This document shows positions 21,716 through 33,226 of a stretch of DNA of 64,000 bases, piece after piece. Origin of the DNA: Streptomyces sp. BA2 (GTDB lineage: Bacteria > Actinomycetota > Actinomycetes > Streptomycetales > Streptomycetaceae); assembly GCF_009769735.1 (NCBI RefSeq), contig NZ_WSRO01000002.1, positions 2,108,001 to 2,172,000 of the forward strand, in the 5' to 3' direction. Numbering within the stretch: the stretch's first letter is position 1; each line of letters opens with the position of its first letter. A program made the translations under genes and the position numbers. The notes beneath the pieces were generated by a model. It worked only from the letters and a program-made list of their open reading frames with translations. It made no database searches and was not told the origin of the DNA.

Positions 21716-22102
21716 ATGAGCGACGCGACCCCCACCCCCGAGTCCGCCACCGGCTCCGCCCCCGATTCCCCCGACTTCGACACCCTGACCCGTGACATCG
21801 CGGACGTCCCCGCGGTCGAGGTGATCACCACGGTCGCCGTCCACCTGATGAGCGCCGCGGCCGTGAACCTCGGCCTCGCCGAGGGCGGCGAGGGCCACAA
21901 GGACCTCGACGAGGCCCGCAAGCTGATCCACTCGCTCGCCGGTCTGATGGACGCGAGCGCCACGGAAATCTCCTCGTTCCACGCGGCCCCGCTGCGCGAC
22001 GGCCTGAAGTCGCTGCAGCTGGCCTTCCGCGAGGCGTCCGATGTGCCGGACGAGCCGGGCCAGGGCCCTGGCGAGAAGTACACGGGCCCGGTCTTCGGCT
22101 GA
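21716..22102 (+). CDS. DUF1844 family protein
   Basis: A 128-residue cytoplasmic protein with the DUF1844 core: [29 protein letters not shown] (split here, residues about 25-55) and [18 protein letters not shown]. The N-terminal 20 residues are Pro/Thr/Ser-rich. Function is unknown. It diverges from infC, an arrangement conserved in Streptomyces as far as I recall. The ATG at 21716 is chosen over upstream in-frame starts, which would cross the promoter zone. Confidence 0.88.
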   Translation: MSDATPTPESATGSAPDSPDFDTLTRDIADVPAVEVITTVAVHLMSAAAVNLGLAEGGEGHKDLDEARKLIHSLAGLMDASATEISSFHAAPLRDGLKSLQLAFREASDVPDEPGQGPGEKYTGPVFG

Positions 22103-22123
22103 GGACTCACCTGGGTACGTGAT

Positions 22124-22861
22124 TCACGGACGTACGTAGAAGGGCTCGCCCGGTGGCGTCGCCTCGGCCGGCAGCAGTGCCAGGTCGAGGCCGCTCACCA
22201 GGCGGGCCCTCAGTGTTTCGTCGGCGGCGATGTGCCGGGCGACGCGCTGGGCGGCTTCGGCCGGGTCCGCCGAGGGGTCGAGGACGAGCGCGAGGGTGCC
22301 GTCCGCGGTGCCCGCGCCGAGGTAGGCCCGCAGGACGGCGGGCTCGGCGGCGACGGAGGCGCGCACGGCGGCCGTGACGGCGGGGTCGGCGAGCGTGTCC
22401 CGGGTGTGGCGGCCCTCGGAGAGGGCGATCAGGGCGGGCCGGTTGATCTCGTAGGGGACGGGTCCCGCGAGGTCGAGGACGATCGTGTCGGCCTGCTCGT
22501 GCGCGGCGGCCTGGAGCGCCTGGTGCAGGGGGACGGCGACGGGCCGGGCCTCCGGGTCCCACAGGGCGAGGGCCTGGGTCGAGCTGAACGCGGGCAGCGC
22601 CTTGCGGTCGCCCGCCTTCAGGGTGGGGACGGCCATGTCGCTGGACTTCTCGCGGCGCAGCCCGTTCTCGTCCTCCTCGACCTCGCCGAGCACGGCGACC
22701 ACGGGGACGAGCAGCCGGGCTCCGGTCAGCGCCTCCAGGACGGGGCCGTGGGCCGTGCGGTCCTCGGCCCACGCGGTCAGGGCCGCGGTGAGCCGGGGGT
22801 CGGCGGAGCCGTCGTCGTCGGAGAAGCCGGGGTCCGGGATGTTCTTGTTCGCCACGGGCAT
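22124..22861 (-). CDS. SseB-family protein
   Basis: A 245-residue cytoplasmic protein matching the SseB N-terminal domain: GARLLVPVVAVLGE, a SSDMAVPTLKAGDRKALPAFSS block and LWDPEARPVAVPLHQALQAA. Some SseB relatives are enhanced-sensitivity-to-serine proteins, but the biochemical role is unknown. It follows the mycosin gene by 16 bp in the same direction, so it may be co-transcribed with the membrane-protein/mycosin pair. Confidence 0.87.
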   Translation of the reverse strand: MPVANKNIPDPGFSDDDGSADPRLTAALTAWAEDRTAHGPVLEALTGARLLVPVVAVLGEVEEDENGLRREKSSDMAVPTLKAGDRKALPAFSSTQALALWDPEARPVAVPLHQALQAAAHEQADTIVLDLAGPVPYEINRPALIALSEGRHTRDTLADPAVTAAVRASVAAEPAVLRAYLGAGTADGTLALVLDPSADPAEAAQRVARHIAADETLRARLVSGLDLALLPAEATPPGEPFYVRP

Positions 22862-22877
22862 GACCCTATCGACCGCG

Positions 22878-24056
22878 TTACGGGACCTGCCGAGCGGTGC
22901 CGGGGCGGGCTCCCCGACGCCCGCGCCACAGGTATACCGCCGCCACCAAAAGCGCCACGCCAGTGCCGCCCGCCACCGGGCCCACCCAGCCTGCGGGCCC
23001 TCCGTCGCCCCCGTCCGCGTCCGGGCCCGGGCCGAAGTACTTCTCTCCGTACGCCGCCGGCTTCAGCCCGTCCGGCTTCTTCTTGCCGCCCTCGGCGATC
23101 GCGGCCGCCGGGTCGACGAAGCCGAAGCCGTGTGAGTCGTCGCGGCCGCCGCTCGGCACGTCGCGGGCGGTGTCCTCCAGGAGCTGCTTGATCTGGGGCG
23201 GGGTCAGGCCGGGGTGGGCGGCGCGGATGAGGGCGACGGCGCCGGAGACGAACGCCGACGCGGCGCTCGTTCCCCAGCCTTCGTAGTACTCCCGGTCGGG
23301 GTCGGCGATGACGATGTCCTTGCCGGGGGCGCTGACCGTGGCGTACCAGCGGCGGGTGGAGAAGGAGGCGCGGTCGCCGCTCTCGTCGACGGCGGTGGCG
23401 GCGATGACGCCGGGATAGGCCGCGGGGTACGAGATGTGGTCGCCGCGCTCGCCGCCGTTGCCCGCCGACGCGACGACGACGGCGCCCTTCTTCAGGGCGT
23501 ACTGGACGGCGGCGTCCTCGGCGGGCTCCGGATGGGCGGACTTGGAGTCGTCGCCCAAGGAGAGGTTGATGACGTCGGCGCCGTGATCGGTGGCCCAGCG
23601 GATGCCGTCGGCCAGCGCGTTGCCCCGGGTGTTGCGGGCCTTCGAGCGGTCCGGGTCCCCGTCCTCGAGGATCACGCGGATCGGCAGGATCTTGGCCTCG
23701 GGCGCGATGCCGACCACGCCGTCCTCGCGGCCCGCGCCGTGTCCGTGGCCCGCGATGATGCCGGCCATGGCGGTGCCGTGCCGGGCCCAGGGGCGGTCGC
23801 CCTTCTTCGCGCCGAAGCCGACCATGTCCTTGCCTTCGAGGACGCTGCCGGCGAGGTCGGGGTGGTCGCCGTCTATGCCAGTGTCCAGGACGGCGACGGT
23901 GATGCCCTTGCCCTTGGTGGTCTGCCAGGCCTGGCTGGTGTGCATGGCGTCGAGGGCCCACTGCTGGGCGCGTATGCCGTCGTCGGCGTGGGCGGTCGCG
24001 GGCAGGAGGGCGAGCGACGCGGCGAAGGCGGCGACGAGCGGCTGACGGATTCTCAT
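22878..24056 (-). CDS. mycP: Type VII secretion-associated serine protease (mycosin)
   Basis: A 392-residue membrane-anchored subtilase. It has a signal peptide (QPLVAAFAASLALLPATAHA) and catalytic Asp in VAVLDTGIDGDHPD, His in RHGTAMAGIIAGHG and Ser in GTSAASAFVSGAVALI. The oxyanion Asn region is SAGNGGERGDH. A C-terminal transmembrane helix (VALLVAAVYLWRG) and basic tail complete it. Mycosins are integral to ESX/type VII secretion. No EccB/C/D genes are in the window, so this copy is isolated with its upstream neighbour. The ATG overlaps the preceding stop (ATGA at 24053-24056), indicating coupling. Confidence 0.9.
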   Translation of the reverse strand: MRIRQPLVAAFAASLALLPATAHADDGIRAQQWALDAMHTSQAWQTTKGKGITVAVLDTGIDGDHPDLAGSVLEGKDMVGFGAKKGDRPWARHGTAMAGIIAGHGHGAGREDGVVGIAPEAKILPIRVILEDGDPDRSKARNTRGNALADGIRWATDHGADVINLSLGDDSKSAHPEPAEDAAVQYALKKGAVVVASAGNGGERGDHISYPAAYPGVIAATAVDESGDRASFSTRRWYATVSAPGKDIVIADPDREYYEGWGTSAASAFVSGAVALIRAAHPGLTPPQIKQLLEDTARDVPSGGRDDSHGFGFVDPAAAIAEGGKKKPDGLKPAAYGEKYFGPGPDADGGDGGPAGWVGPVAGGTGVALLVAAVYLWRGRRGARPGTARQVP

Positions 24057-25978
24057 GAGGGCTTCTCCGTGGCCGCGATGGTCTTGCGCAGACGCCGCTC
24101 CACCCGGTCGGCGATGCCCTTCGCCTCGTGGCCGAGGCCCGCCTGGGCGGGGGCGGAGGTGGCGGAGGTCTTCATGGCCTCGTCGGCGGGCTCGGGTTCG
24201 GTGACCGCGCGGCCGTCGGCGAAGCCGGAGACGGAGAAGGCGACGACGGGGGCGTCCGGGAGCACGGACACGGTCCAGGAGGCGCGCTGGGCGTCGCCGA
24301 AGTCGGCGGCGGGTGTGCCCTTGGCCGCATACGGCCGCGGCATGAGGTCGGGGCGCCGGTCGAGGCCCTCCTCCGTGAAGCGGGTACGCAGCGAGCGCAT
24401 CGCGTCGGCGTCGGCCTTGGTGAACAGCAGGCCCACGGTGGTGACATGGCTGCGGGTCGCGTCCGTGTACGTGGCGCGCAGCAGCCGCAGGCAGCCCGCG
24501 GGGGCGAGTGCCTTGCGCAGGAGGGGGTCGAAGGCGCTCTTGCAGTGGGAGTCGGGGGCGACGGCGACGCGGGTCCAGGCGCGGTCGGCTCCGCCGGGTC
24601 CCGCGCCCTCTCCCTTGATGGTGGCCGGGAAGAGCTGGTCGACGGGCACACTGTGCCAGAGCTCGCCCGCCACGGCGTACGCGTTCCGCGTGGTGCCCGT
24701 CCCTGCGGAGCCCCCGGTCAGCCAACTCCCGGTGGCCGCACCCGCGATGAGCCCGAGGCCGAGCACGACACAGGCAGCCGCGGCGGTCACTCGGGGCTGT
24801 ACCCAGGTGCGGACGGGACGCAGCCGGGTGGTGCTGTCGTCGTACAGCGCGGGCCGGGCGAACGACACGAAGGGCCGCCCGGCTCCGGGGCCGGGGGTGA
24901 GGTCGACGGCGCCAACCGCGCGGCGGGCAGCGGCAGTTCGAGGGGAAGGGGCGGGGGTGGGTGGGGATATGGGCTTGGGAGTGTGGGCATATGCGTGGGC
25001 GGGAGAGGCCGCGGGGGCGGAGGTCCTGCTCTTGCCGCCGGACAGAGGGGCCGCGGCGGGCGGAGCGGCGGGTGCGGACTCGAGCCGCGCGCCACGCCCG
25101 TCCCGCACCTCAGGCGCCTCCACGGACGCACCGGGTACGAAGTCGGGCGCGGGGCCGGGTTCCGGAGCGGGGCGTGCGGAGTTGGGCCGCGTGTCCGGCA
25201 TGTCCCAGGGCTCGGGCGCCTCCACGGACGCGGCTGCGGGGCCGGTCGTGTGGCCTGACGCGGTCCGGGGTGAAGGAGCGGGCGAGGAGTCGGGCACGGG
25301 TATGCCCCCCGTCACCGGCTCCGAGAACGGCACAGGATCCGACAGCGGCCCCGGGTCCGACAGCCGCCCCGGGTCCGACAGCCGCCCCGGGTCCGACGGC
25401 GGCACCGGAGGCATCGGGGGACGCAGGGGGTATTCCGCGGCGCGCTGTTCGTCCTCCGCGTCCGGGGCGCCCACGCGCGGCGGGGCAGGAGGCAGCGGCG
25501 GGGGCGGACCAGGGTCCGGGGCGGCGGGCTCGGAGGCCCGCGCGCGCGTCCCTGTCGTCGTGGACGGCGGGGTGTCGGGGAAGCGCGCCGACGCGGGCGG
25601 CGGGGGCGGAGACTCCTGAGCCCCGGCGGCTGCGTCGTCCGCATTGCCCGGGTTGCCTGCGTATCCCACGTCGTCCGCGTCGACCACGTCGTCCGCGTCG
25701 TCCAGTGCCACCGACCGCCCCGGCATCCGCACCCGGTCGAAGGGTGCGAGCAAGTCCCCCAGGACGGAGTCCCTGTCAGCGTCGGCGGGCGCGGGGGCAT
25801 CGGCTGACGATGGCGATGGCGATGGCGAGTCCTCCGGAGCCGGATCGGCCGTCGGCGGAGGCACGTCGGGGAAGCGGGCCGACGGAGGGGGCGGCGGCAG
25901 CGTCGAGGGCGGGCCCGGCGGTGGGGGTGGAGTCGTGGGACGTGGCGGGACTGGGGCCCGTCGCGCTTCCGTGCTCAT
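24053..25978 (-). CDS. Proline-rich single-pass membrane protein coupled to mycosin
   Basis: A 641-residue protein of unknown function. Residues 1 to about 395 are low-complexity, Pro/Ala/Ser/Asp-rich and cytoplasmic. They include a duplicated PPPPPSARFPD / PPPPPASARFPD block and three to four DPGRLS-like hexapeptides. One transmembrane helix (AAAACVVLGLGLIAGAATGSW) is followed by about 200 extracellular residues with two cysteines (SHCKS and GCLRLL). Translation is coupled to the mycosin downstream, so it may be a protease partner or substrate presenter; that is inference from gene order. Confidence 0.75.
   Translation of the reverse strand: MSTEARRAPVPPRPTTPPPPPGPPSTLPPPPPSARFPDVPPPTADPAPEDSPSPSPSSADAPAPADADRDSVLGDLLAPFDRVRMPGRSVALDDADDVVDADDVGYAGNPGNADDAAAGAQESPPPPPASARFPDTPPSTTTGTRARASEPAAPDPGPPPPLPPAPPRVGAPDAEDEQRAAEYPLRPPMPPVPPSDPGRLSDPGRLSDPGPLSDPVPFSEPVTGGIPVPDSSPAPSPRTASGHTTGPAAASVEAPEPWDMPDTRPNSARPAPEPGPAPDFVPGASVEAPEVRDGRGARLESAPAAPPAAAPLSGGKSRTSAPAASPAHAYAHTPKPISPPTPAPSPRTAAARRAVGAVDLTPGPGAGRPFVSFARPALYDDSTTRLRPVRTWVQPRVTAAAACVVLGLGLIAGAATGSWLTGGSAGTGTTRNAYAVAGELWHSVPVDQLFPATIKGEGAGPGGADRAWTRVAVAPDSHCKSAFDPLLRKALAPAGCLRLLRATYTDATRSHVTTVGLLFTKADADAMRSLRTRFTEEGLDRRPDLMPRPYAAKGTPAADFGDAQRASWTVSVLPDAPVVAFSVSGFADGRAVTEPEPADEAMKTSATSAPAQAGLGHEAKGIADRVERRLRKTIAATEKPS
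25341..25407. repeat. 18-bp tandem repeats inside the Pro-rich membrane protein gene
   Basis: Unit GACAGCCGCCCCGGGTCC (plus strand) occurs about 3.5 times with small changes, encoding DPGRLS repeats on the minus strand. Unit length is a multiple of three, so copy-number changes would keep the frame. Confidence 0.8.
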
Positions 25979-26116
25979 GCACCCCCCGTTTCCTCGCTCG
26001 TCTGCGCGTAACTCTAAAGGCAGATTCCGGTCGTGCGGGAACCAGTCCGGGGCCCCGGGCGATCTGCCCGGATCATCCCCCTACCCTCGGGTAATCGCGT
26101 CTGGCAGGCTTCGGCC

Positions 26117-27319
26117 ATGACCTCCCGTGCAGCAGACCGGGCCCGCTACGACCGGGCCACCGCACACCTCGACGCCCCCCTCGCGATCGTCGATCTGGAG
26201 GCATTCGACGCCAATGCCGACGACCTCGTGCGCCGGGCCGGCGGCAAGCCGATCCGCCTCGCGAGCAAGTCCGTGCGCTGCCGGGCCCTGCTCGAACGTG
26301 TCCTGGCCCGCGACGGCTTCGCCGGGATCATGTCCTTCACCCTGGCCGAGTCCCTGTGGCTCGCGCGGTCCGGGTTCGACGACGTCCTGCTCGCCTACCC
26401 CTCGGCCGACCGCGCCGCCTTCGCCGAGCTCGCCGCCGACCCGAAGCTCGCGTCCTCGGTGACGGTGATGATCGACGACCCCGCGCAGCTGCGGCTCATC
26501 GACGAGGCCAGGAACGGCGGGCGCGAAGAGGTGCGGGTCTGCCTGGAGTTGGACACCGCCTACAAGATCCTCGGCGGGCGCGTGCGGATCGGCGCGCTGC
26601 GCTCACCCCTGCACTCCCCCGTCCAAGTCGCCGCCCTCGCCCGCGCCGTGGCCCGGCGGCCCGGCTTCAAGCTCGTGGGCGTGATGGCGTACGAAGGGCA
26701 TGTGGCGGGGGTGGGTGACGCGGTCGCCGGTCATCCCGCGCGCTCCCGGGCGATCCGGCTGATGCAGGCCGCCGCCCGCAAGGAGCTCGTGGCGCGGCGG
26801 GCCGAGACCATCCGCGCGGTGCGGGCGGTCGCGCCTGACCTGGAGTTCGTCAACGGCGGCGGCACCGGCAGCGTGCAGCACACCGCGGCCGAGCGGGCGG
26901 TGACCGAGATCGCCGCGGGGTCGGGCCTGTACGTACCGCGCCTCTTCGACAACTACACGTCGTTCAGCGGACGTCCGGCCGCGCTCTTCGCCCAGCCCGT
27001 CGTGCGCCGCCCCGGCGTGGGCACCGTGACCGTGCTCGGCGGCGGGTACCCCGCCTCGGGTGCCGCGGGCCCCGACCGCTCCCCGGTGCCGTATCTCCCG
27101 GAAGGCCTGCGCTACGACCCGCAGGAAGGCGCGGGCGAGGTGCAGACACCACTGCTCGGCGCGCCCGCCGACGACCTGCTGATCGGCGACAAGGTGTGGT
27201 TCCGGCACGCCAAGGCCGGGGAGATGTGCGAGCGGTTCGACGCGCTGCACCTCGTCGAGGGAGACCGCGTGACGGCCACCGTCCCGACGTATCGCGGCGA
27301 GGGCCACACCTTCCTCTGA
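26117..27319 (+). CDS. PLP-dependent amino-acid deaminase/aldolase (D-threonine-aldolase-like)
   Basis: A 400-residue fold-type III PLP enzyme. The alanine-racemase-like barrel starts LDAPLAIVDLEAFDANADDL. The PLP lysine is expected in IRLASKSVRCR. A central VNGGGTGSV phosphate loop and C-terminal ALHLVEGDRV complete the pattern of D-threonine aldolase/D-serine dehydratase relatives. Substrate is probably a D-hydroxy amino acid, but that is family inference. The ATG at 26117 removes an unlikely 28-residue N-terminal extension. Monocistronic; converges with the DUF2510 gene. Confidence 0.85.
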   Translation: MTSRAADRARYDRATAHLDAPLAIVDLEAFDANADDLVRRAGGKPIRLASKSVRCRALLERVLARDGFAGIMSFTLAESLWLARSGFDDVLLAYPSADRAAFAELAADPKLASSVTVMIDDPAQLRLIDEARNGGREEVRVCLELDTAYKILGGRVRIGALRSPLHSPVQVAALARAVARRPGFKLVGVMAYEGHVAGVGDAVAGHPARSRAIRLMQAAARKELVARRAETIRAVRAVAPDLEFVNGGGTGSVQHTAAERAVTEIAAGSGLYVPRLFDNYTSFSGRPAALFAQPVVRRPGVGTVTVLGGGYPASGAAGPDRSPVPYLPEGLRYDPQEGAGEVQTPLLGAPADDLLIGDKVWFRHAKAGEMCERFDALHLVEGDRVTATVPTYRGEGHTFL

Positions 27320-27328
27320 GGGGCCCTG

Positions 27329-28288
27329 TCAGGGCGGCGTCGCGCCCACGCTGTTGCCCACGCCGCCGCTGGTCTCTCCGCCGCCGACCGGGCGGATCCC
27401 CTTGGTGATCTCGTCCATGTCGGAGAGGGGCGGCGCGCCTTCGTCGGTTCGCGCGTCGATGGCGAAGCGGACGATCACCATCGCCTCGGATCCGACGCTG
27501 GAAGGGAAGGCCAGCGACTGGACGTAACCGCCGGGGCCCTTCTCGGTGCGGACCCGCCAGCGCACGAGGTAACCGGAGCGGCCCGCGACCGCGACGATCC
27601 CCTCCTTGACCTTCTCGTGGCTCGCGATGCCGCCGAAGGGCCGCATGCCGACCTTGTCCTCGTCGTACGCCCGGTCAGCCGCGTCCTTGATGTCCTTGAG
27701 CGCCAGCGCCTTGGGCGAGCGCTCGTCGGTCGCGGTCGACGTGCGTGAGTACACCGTGCCGTGGCGGCAGAGGCTGCCCTCGCCCGGGCAGTCGTAGGTG
27801 TCCGGGGTGCGCACGGTCGGATCGCCGCCGACCGTGCTGTCGGCCTTCTCCCAGCCGTCGGGCACGGGGAGCGTGATGCCGTTGAGCTGGTCGACGAGGG
27901 TGGAGGGGTCGGGGTCGGGTGCCGAGGTGGTCGGGGTCGGCGAGGTCGGCGAAGGCGGGTCCACCGGCTCCGACGTGCCGGGCACGGGGCCCTCGACCTG
28001 CGGCTCGCCGTCGTCCTCGCCCAGGAGCACCACGCCGGTGACGATCGACGCGACCAGGACGACCCCGGCGGTGGCCAGCGCCACCACCTTGGCCCGGCCG
28101 CCCCCGCCGGAACCCGCAGGCCGCACCGGCTGCGGCGGGCCGAACCCCGGCTGCGCCCGGCCCATTTGGGGCGCTTCGGGCGCACGCCGGTGCTCGGTCC
28201 ACGCGGACCCGTCCCACCAGCGCTCGACGTGCTGTGCGGGCGGGGCCGACGGGTCCGTGTACCAGCCGGGAGGGGGCGACATGCTCAT
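27329..28288 (-). CDS. DUF2510 domain membrane protein
   Basis: 319 residues. An N-terminal DUF2510 motif (PPGWYTDPSAPPAQHVERWW then DGSAWTEH) is followed by a Gly/Pro linker, a single transmembrane helix (VVALATAGVVLVASIVTGVVLL) and an acidic Pro/Thr-rich stalk. The extracellular domain has two cysteines (YDCPGEGSLCRHG). Typical actinobacterial surface protein of unknown role. Confidence 0.85.
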   Translation of the reverse strand: MSMSPPPGWYTDPSAPPAQHVERWWDGSAWTEHRRAPEAPQMGRAQPGFGPPQPVRPAGSGGGGRAKVVALATAGVVLVASIVTGVVLLGEDDGEPQVEGPVPGTSEPVDPPSPTSPTPTTSAPDPDPSTLVDQLNGITLPVPDGWEKADSTVGGDPTVRTPDTYDCPGEGSLCRHGTVYSRTSTATDERSPKALALKDIKDAADRAYDEDKVGMRPFGGIASHEKVKEGIVAVAGRSGYLVRWRVRTEKGPGGYVQSLAFPSSVGSEAMVIVRFAIDARTDEGAPPLSDMDEITKGIRPVGGGETSGGVGNSVGATPP

Positions 28289-28333
28289 CCCGGCACTCTA
28301 GGACGTGCCGTGAAGATCAGCACAGTCGGACCG

Positions 28334-30965
<2,632 letters not shown>

Positions 30966-30990
30966 GAACACACTCCCGTGTTTACGCAGG

Positions 30991-31020
30991 TCAGCCGGGC
31001 GTCGTGCGACGCCCGGCTGA
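30991..31020 (-). terminator. Terminator downstream of the glnA4-aldH-SDR operon
   Basis: A perfect 14-bp stem (arm TCAGCCGGGCGTCG) with TG loop, 36 bp after the SDR stop and 25 bp before the HAD copy 2 start. Confidence 0.8.
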
Positions 31021-31056
31021 CGGGTGGGTGGCTTCGGGGTGAACTGCTCGCGGTGC

Positions 31057-31836
31057 CTACAGCGGGGTGACGTACGCCCCGGTGAGCCCGCCGTCGACCA
31101 GGAAGTCGGTGGCGTTCACGAACGAGGAGTCGTCGCTGGCGAGGAACGCCACGGCGGCGGCCATCTCCTCGGCCTCGGCGAAGCGGCCCACGGGGATGTG
31201 GACGAGGCGGCGCGCGGCCCGCTCGGGGTCCTTGGCGAAGAGCTCCTGGAGGAGCGGGGTGTTGACCGGGCCGGGGCAGAGGGCGTTCACGCGGATGCCC
31301 TCGCGGGCGAACTGCACGCCCAGCTCGCGGGACATCGCGAGGACGCCGCCCTTGGAGGCCGTGTACGAGATCTGCGATGTCGCGGCGCCCATCCTCGCCA
31401 CGAACGACGCGGTGTTGATGATGGAGCCCTTGCCCTGGCGCCGCATGTAGGGGATGGCGGCCTTGCAGCACAGGTAGACGGAGGTGAGGTTGACCTCCTG
31501 GACGCGCTTCCAGGCCTCCAGGCCCGTGTCCAGGATGGAGTCGTCGTCGGGCGGCGAGATGCCCGCGTTGTTGAAGGCGATGTCGACCGAGCCATAGGTG
31601 TCGTACGCGGTCTTGAACAGCGCGTCGACCTGTTCGGCGTCGGTGACGTCGACCTTGACGAAGGTCCCTCCGACCTCGTCGGCCGCGGCCTTGCCCGCGG
31701 TCTCGTCGATGTCGCCGCAGACGACGTGCGCGCCCTCGGAGGCGAGGCGGCGCGCGGTGGCGAGGCCGATGCCGCTGCCGGCGCCGGTGATGACGGCGGT
31801 GCGGCCGACGAGGCGGCGGCAGATGTTCTCTGACAT
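31057..31836 (-). CDS. SDR-family oxidoreductase
   Basis: A 259-residue classical short-chain dehydrogenase: cofactor motif TGAGSGIG (residues about 18-25), the NNAG motif, an Asn in VNLTSVY, a Ser in NTASFVAR, and the catalytic pair in YTASKGG. Asp after the second strand (CGDIDE) favours NAD(H). It is the third gene of glnA4-aldH-SDR. In the gamma-glutamyl ethanolamine route an alcohol oxidation is needed before the aldehyde dehydrogenase step, and this enzyme is the only candidate in the cluster. That role is inference. Confidence 0.9.
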   Translation of the reverse strand: MSENICRRLVGRTAVITGAGSGIGLATARRLASEGAHVVCGDIDETAGKAAADEVGGTFVKVDVTDAEQVDALFKTAYDTYGSVDIAFNNAGISPPDDDSILDTGLEAWKRVQEVNLTSVYLCCKAAIPYMRRQGKGSIINTASFVARMGAATSQISYTASKGGVLAMSRELGVQFAREGIRVNALCPGPVNTPLLQELFAKDPERAARRLVHIPVGRFAEAEEMAAAVAFLASDDSSFVNATDFLVDGGLTGAYVTPL

Positions 31837-31842
31837 AGGGCT

Positions 31843-33219
31843 TCAGGCCTCCGTGCTTTCCGTGCTGATGAAGACGTTCTTGGTTTCCGTGAAGGCGGCG
31901 AGTGCGTCCGGGCCGAGCTCACGGCCGAGTCCGGACTGCTTGTAACCCCCGAACGGGGTCCAATAGCGCACGCTGGAATGCGAGTTGACGGACAGGTTCC
32001 CGGCCTGGACGGCTCCCGAGACCCGCAGGGCGCGGCCCACGTCCCGCGTCCAGATGGATCCGGAGAGGCCGTACTCGGTCGCGTTGGCGAGGCGGATCGC
32101 GTCGGCCTCGTCGTCGAAGGGGAGGACGACGGCGACGGGTCCGAAGACCTCCTCGGTCGCCACCGGCGACGCGGCGTCGACGTCGGTGAGGAGCGTCGGC
32201 GGGAACCAGAAGCCGGGGCCCTCGGGGGCCGTGCCGTGGATGCCGGTGCCGGAGGGGACGTACGACCGCACGCGCTCCAGCTGGGACCTGGAGATCAGCG
32301 GACCCATCTGGGTCTTCTCGTCGGACGGGTCGCCGACGACGACCGACTCGACCGCGGGCCGCACGATCTCCAGGAAGCGTTCGTACACCGACCGCTGGAC
32401 GAGGATGCGGGTGCGGGCGCAGCAGTCCTGGCCGGAGTTGTCGAGGTACGACATCGGGGTGGCAAGGGCGGCGGCCTCCACGTCCGCGTCGGCGAAGACG
32501 ATGTTCGGGCTCTTGCCGCCGAGTTCGAGCGTCAGGCGCTTCACGCGGTCGGCGCACTTGGTCATGATCTGCTTGCCGACACGGGTGGAGCCGGTGAACA
32601 CGATCTTGGCGACGCCGGGGTGCTCCACCAGGGCGTTGCCCGCGACGTCGCCGGCGCCGGGCAGGACCTGGAAGAGGCCTTCGGGAAGGCCTGCCTCCAG
32701 GGCGAGTTCGGCGAGGCGCAGCGCGGTGAGCGGGGTCGTCTCGGCGGGCTTGAGGATGACCGCGTTGCCTGCCGCGAGCGCAGGGGCGGTGCCCCAGGCG
32801 GCGATCGGCATCGGGAAGTTCCAGGGCGCGATGACGCCGACGACCCCGAGGGGTTCGAGGATCGTGACGTTCAGACCGCCGAGCACCGGGATCTGACGGC
32901 CGCTCAGCCGCTCCACTCCCCCGGCCGCGAAGTCCAGGAGGTCGCGGACGTTGCCCGCCTCCCAGCGCGCGTTGCCGATGACGTGACCGGCTTCGCGCAC
33001 CTCCAACTGGGCGAGTTCTTCCAGGTGTTCGTCGACGGCCACCGCGAAGCGGCGCAGCAGGCGGGCGCGGTCGGCGGGGGCGGTGGCCGCCCACTTGGCC
33101 TGTGCCCTGGTCGCGCGTACGACGGCGGCGTCGACGTCCTGCGGGCTGGCGGCGGGGACGGTCGCGACGACCTCTTCCGTCGCCGGATTCAGTACTTCGA
33201 GGTTCTGTGCGTCGAGCAA
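31843..33219 (-). CDS. NAD(P)-dependent aldehyde dehydrogenase of the glutamylated-amine pathway
   Basis: 458 residues with the ALDH signatures: APWNFPMPI, the Rossmann glycine FTGSTRVGK, general-base Glu in LELGGKSPN and nucleophile Cys in SGQDCCARTR. EEVFGPV and the C-terminal FGGYKQSGLGRE also fit. Start is TTG at 33219; the Shine-Dalgarno GAGG overlaps the glnA4 TGA stop, so it is translationally coupled to glnA4. Predicted to oxidise gamma-glutamylacetaldehydamide to gamma-glutamylglycine, by analogy with the pathway proposed for S. coelicolor. Confidence 0.9.
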   Translation of the reverse strand: MLDAQNLEVLNPATEEVVATVPAASPQDVDAAVVRATRAQAKWAATAPADRARLLRRFAVAVDEHLEELAQLEVREAGHVIGNARWEAGNVRDLLDFAAGGVERLSGRQIPVLGGLNVTILEPLGVVGVIAPWNFPMPIAAWGTAPALAAGNAVILKPAETTPLTALRLAELALEAGLPEGLFQVLPGAGDVAGNALVEHPGVAKIVFTGSTRVGKQIMTKCADRVKRLTLELGGKSPNIVFADADVEAAALATPMSYLDNSGQDCCARTRILVQRSVYERFLEIVRPAVESVVVGDPSDEKTQMGPLISRSQLERVRSYVPSGTGIHGTAPEGPGFWFPPTLLTDVDAASPVATEEVFGPVAVVLPFDDEADAIRLANATEYGLSGSIWTRDVGRALRVSGAVQAGNLSVNSHSSVRYWTPFGGYKQSGLGRELGPDALAAFTETKNVFISTESTEA

Positions 33220-33226
33220 GGGTGCC

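Noticed and set aside
25341..25407. Regular repeats resembling a CRISPR array
   Set aside because: 18-bp units without spacers inside a coding region; simple tandem repeat.
22124..25978. A type VII secretion locus
   Set aside because: Only the mycosin is present; no EccB, EccC, EccD, EccE or WXG100 genes in the window.
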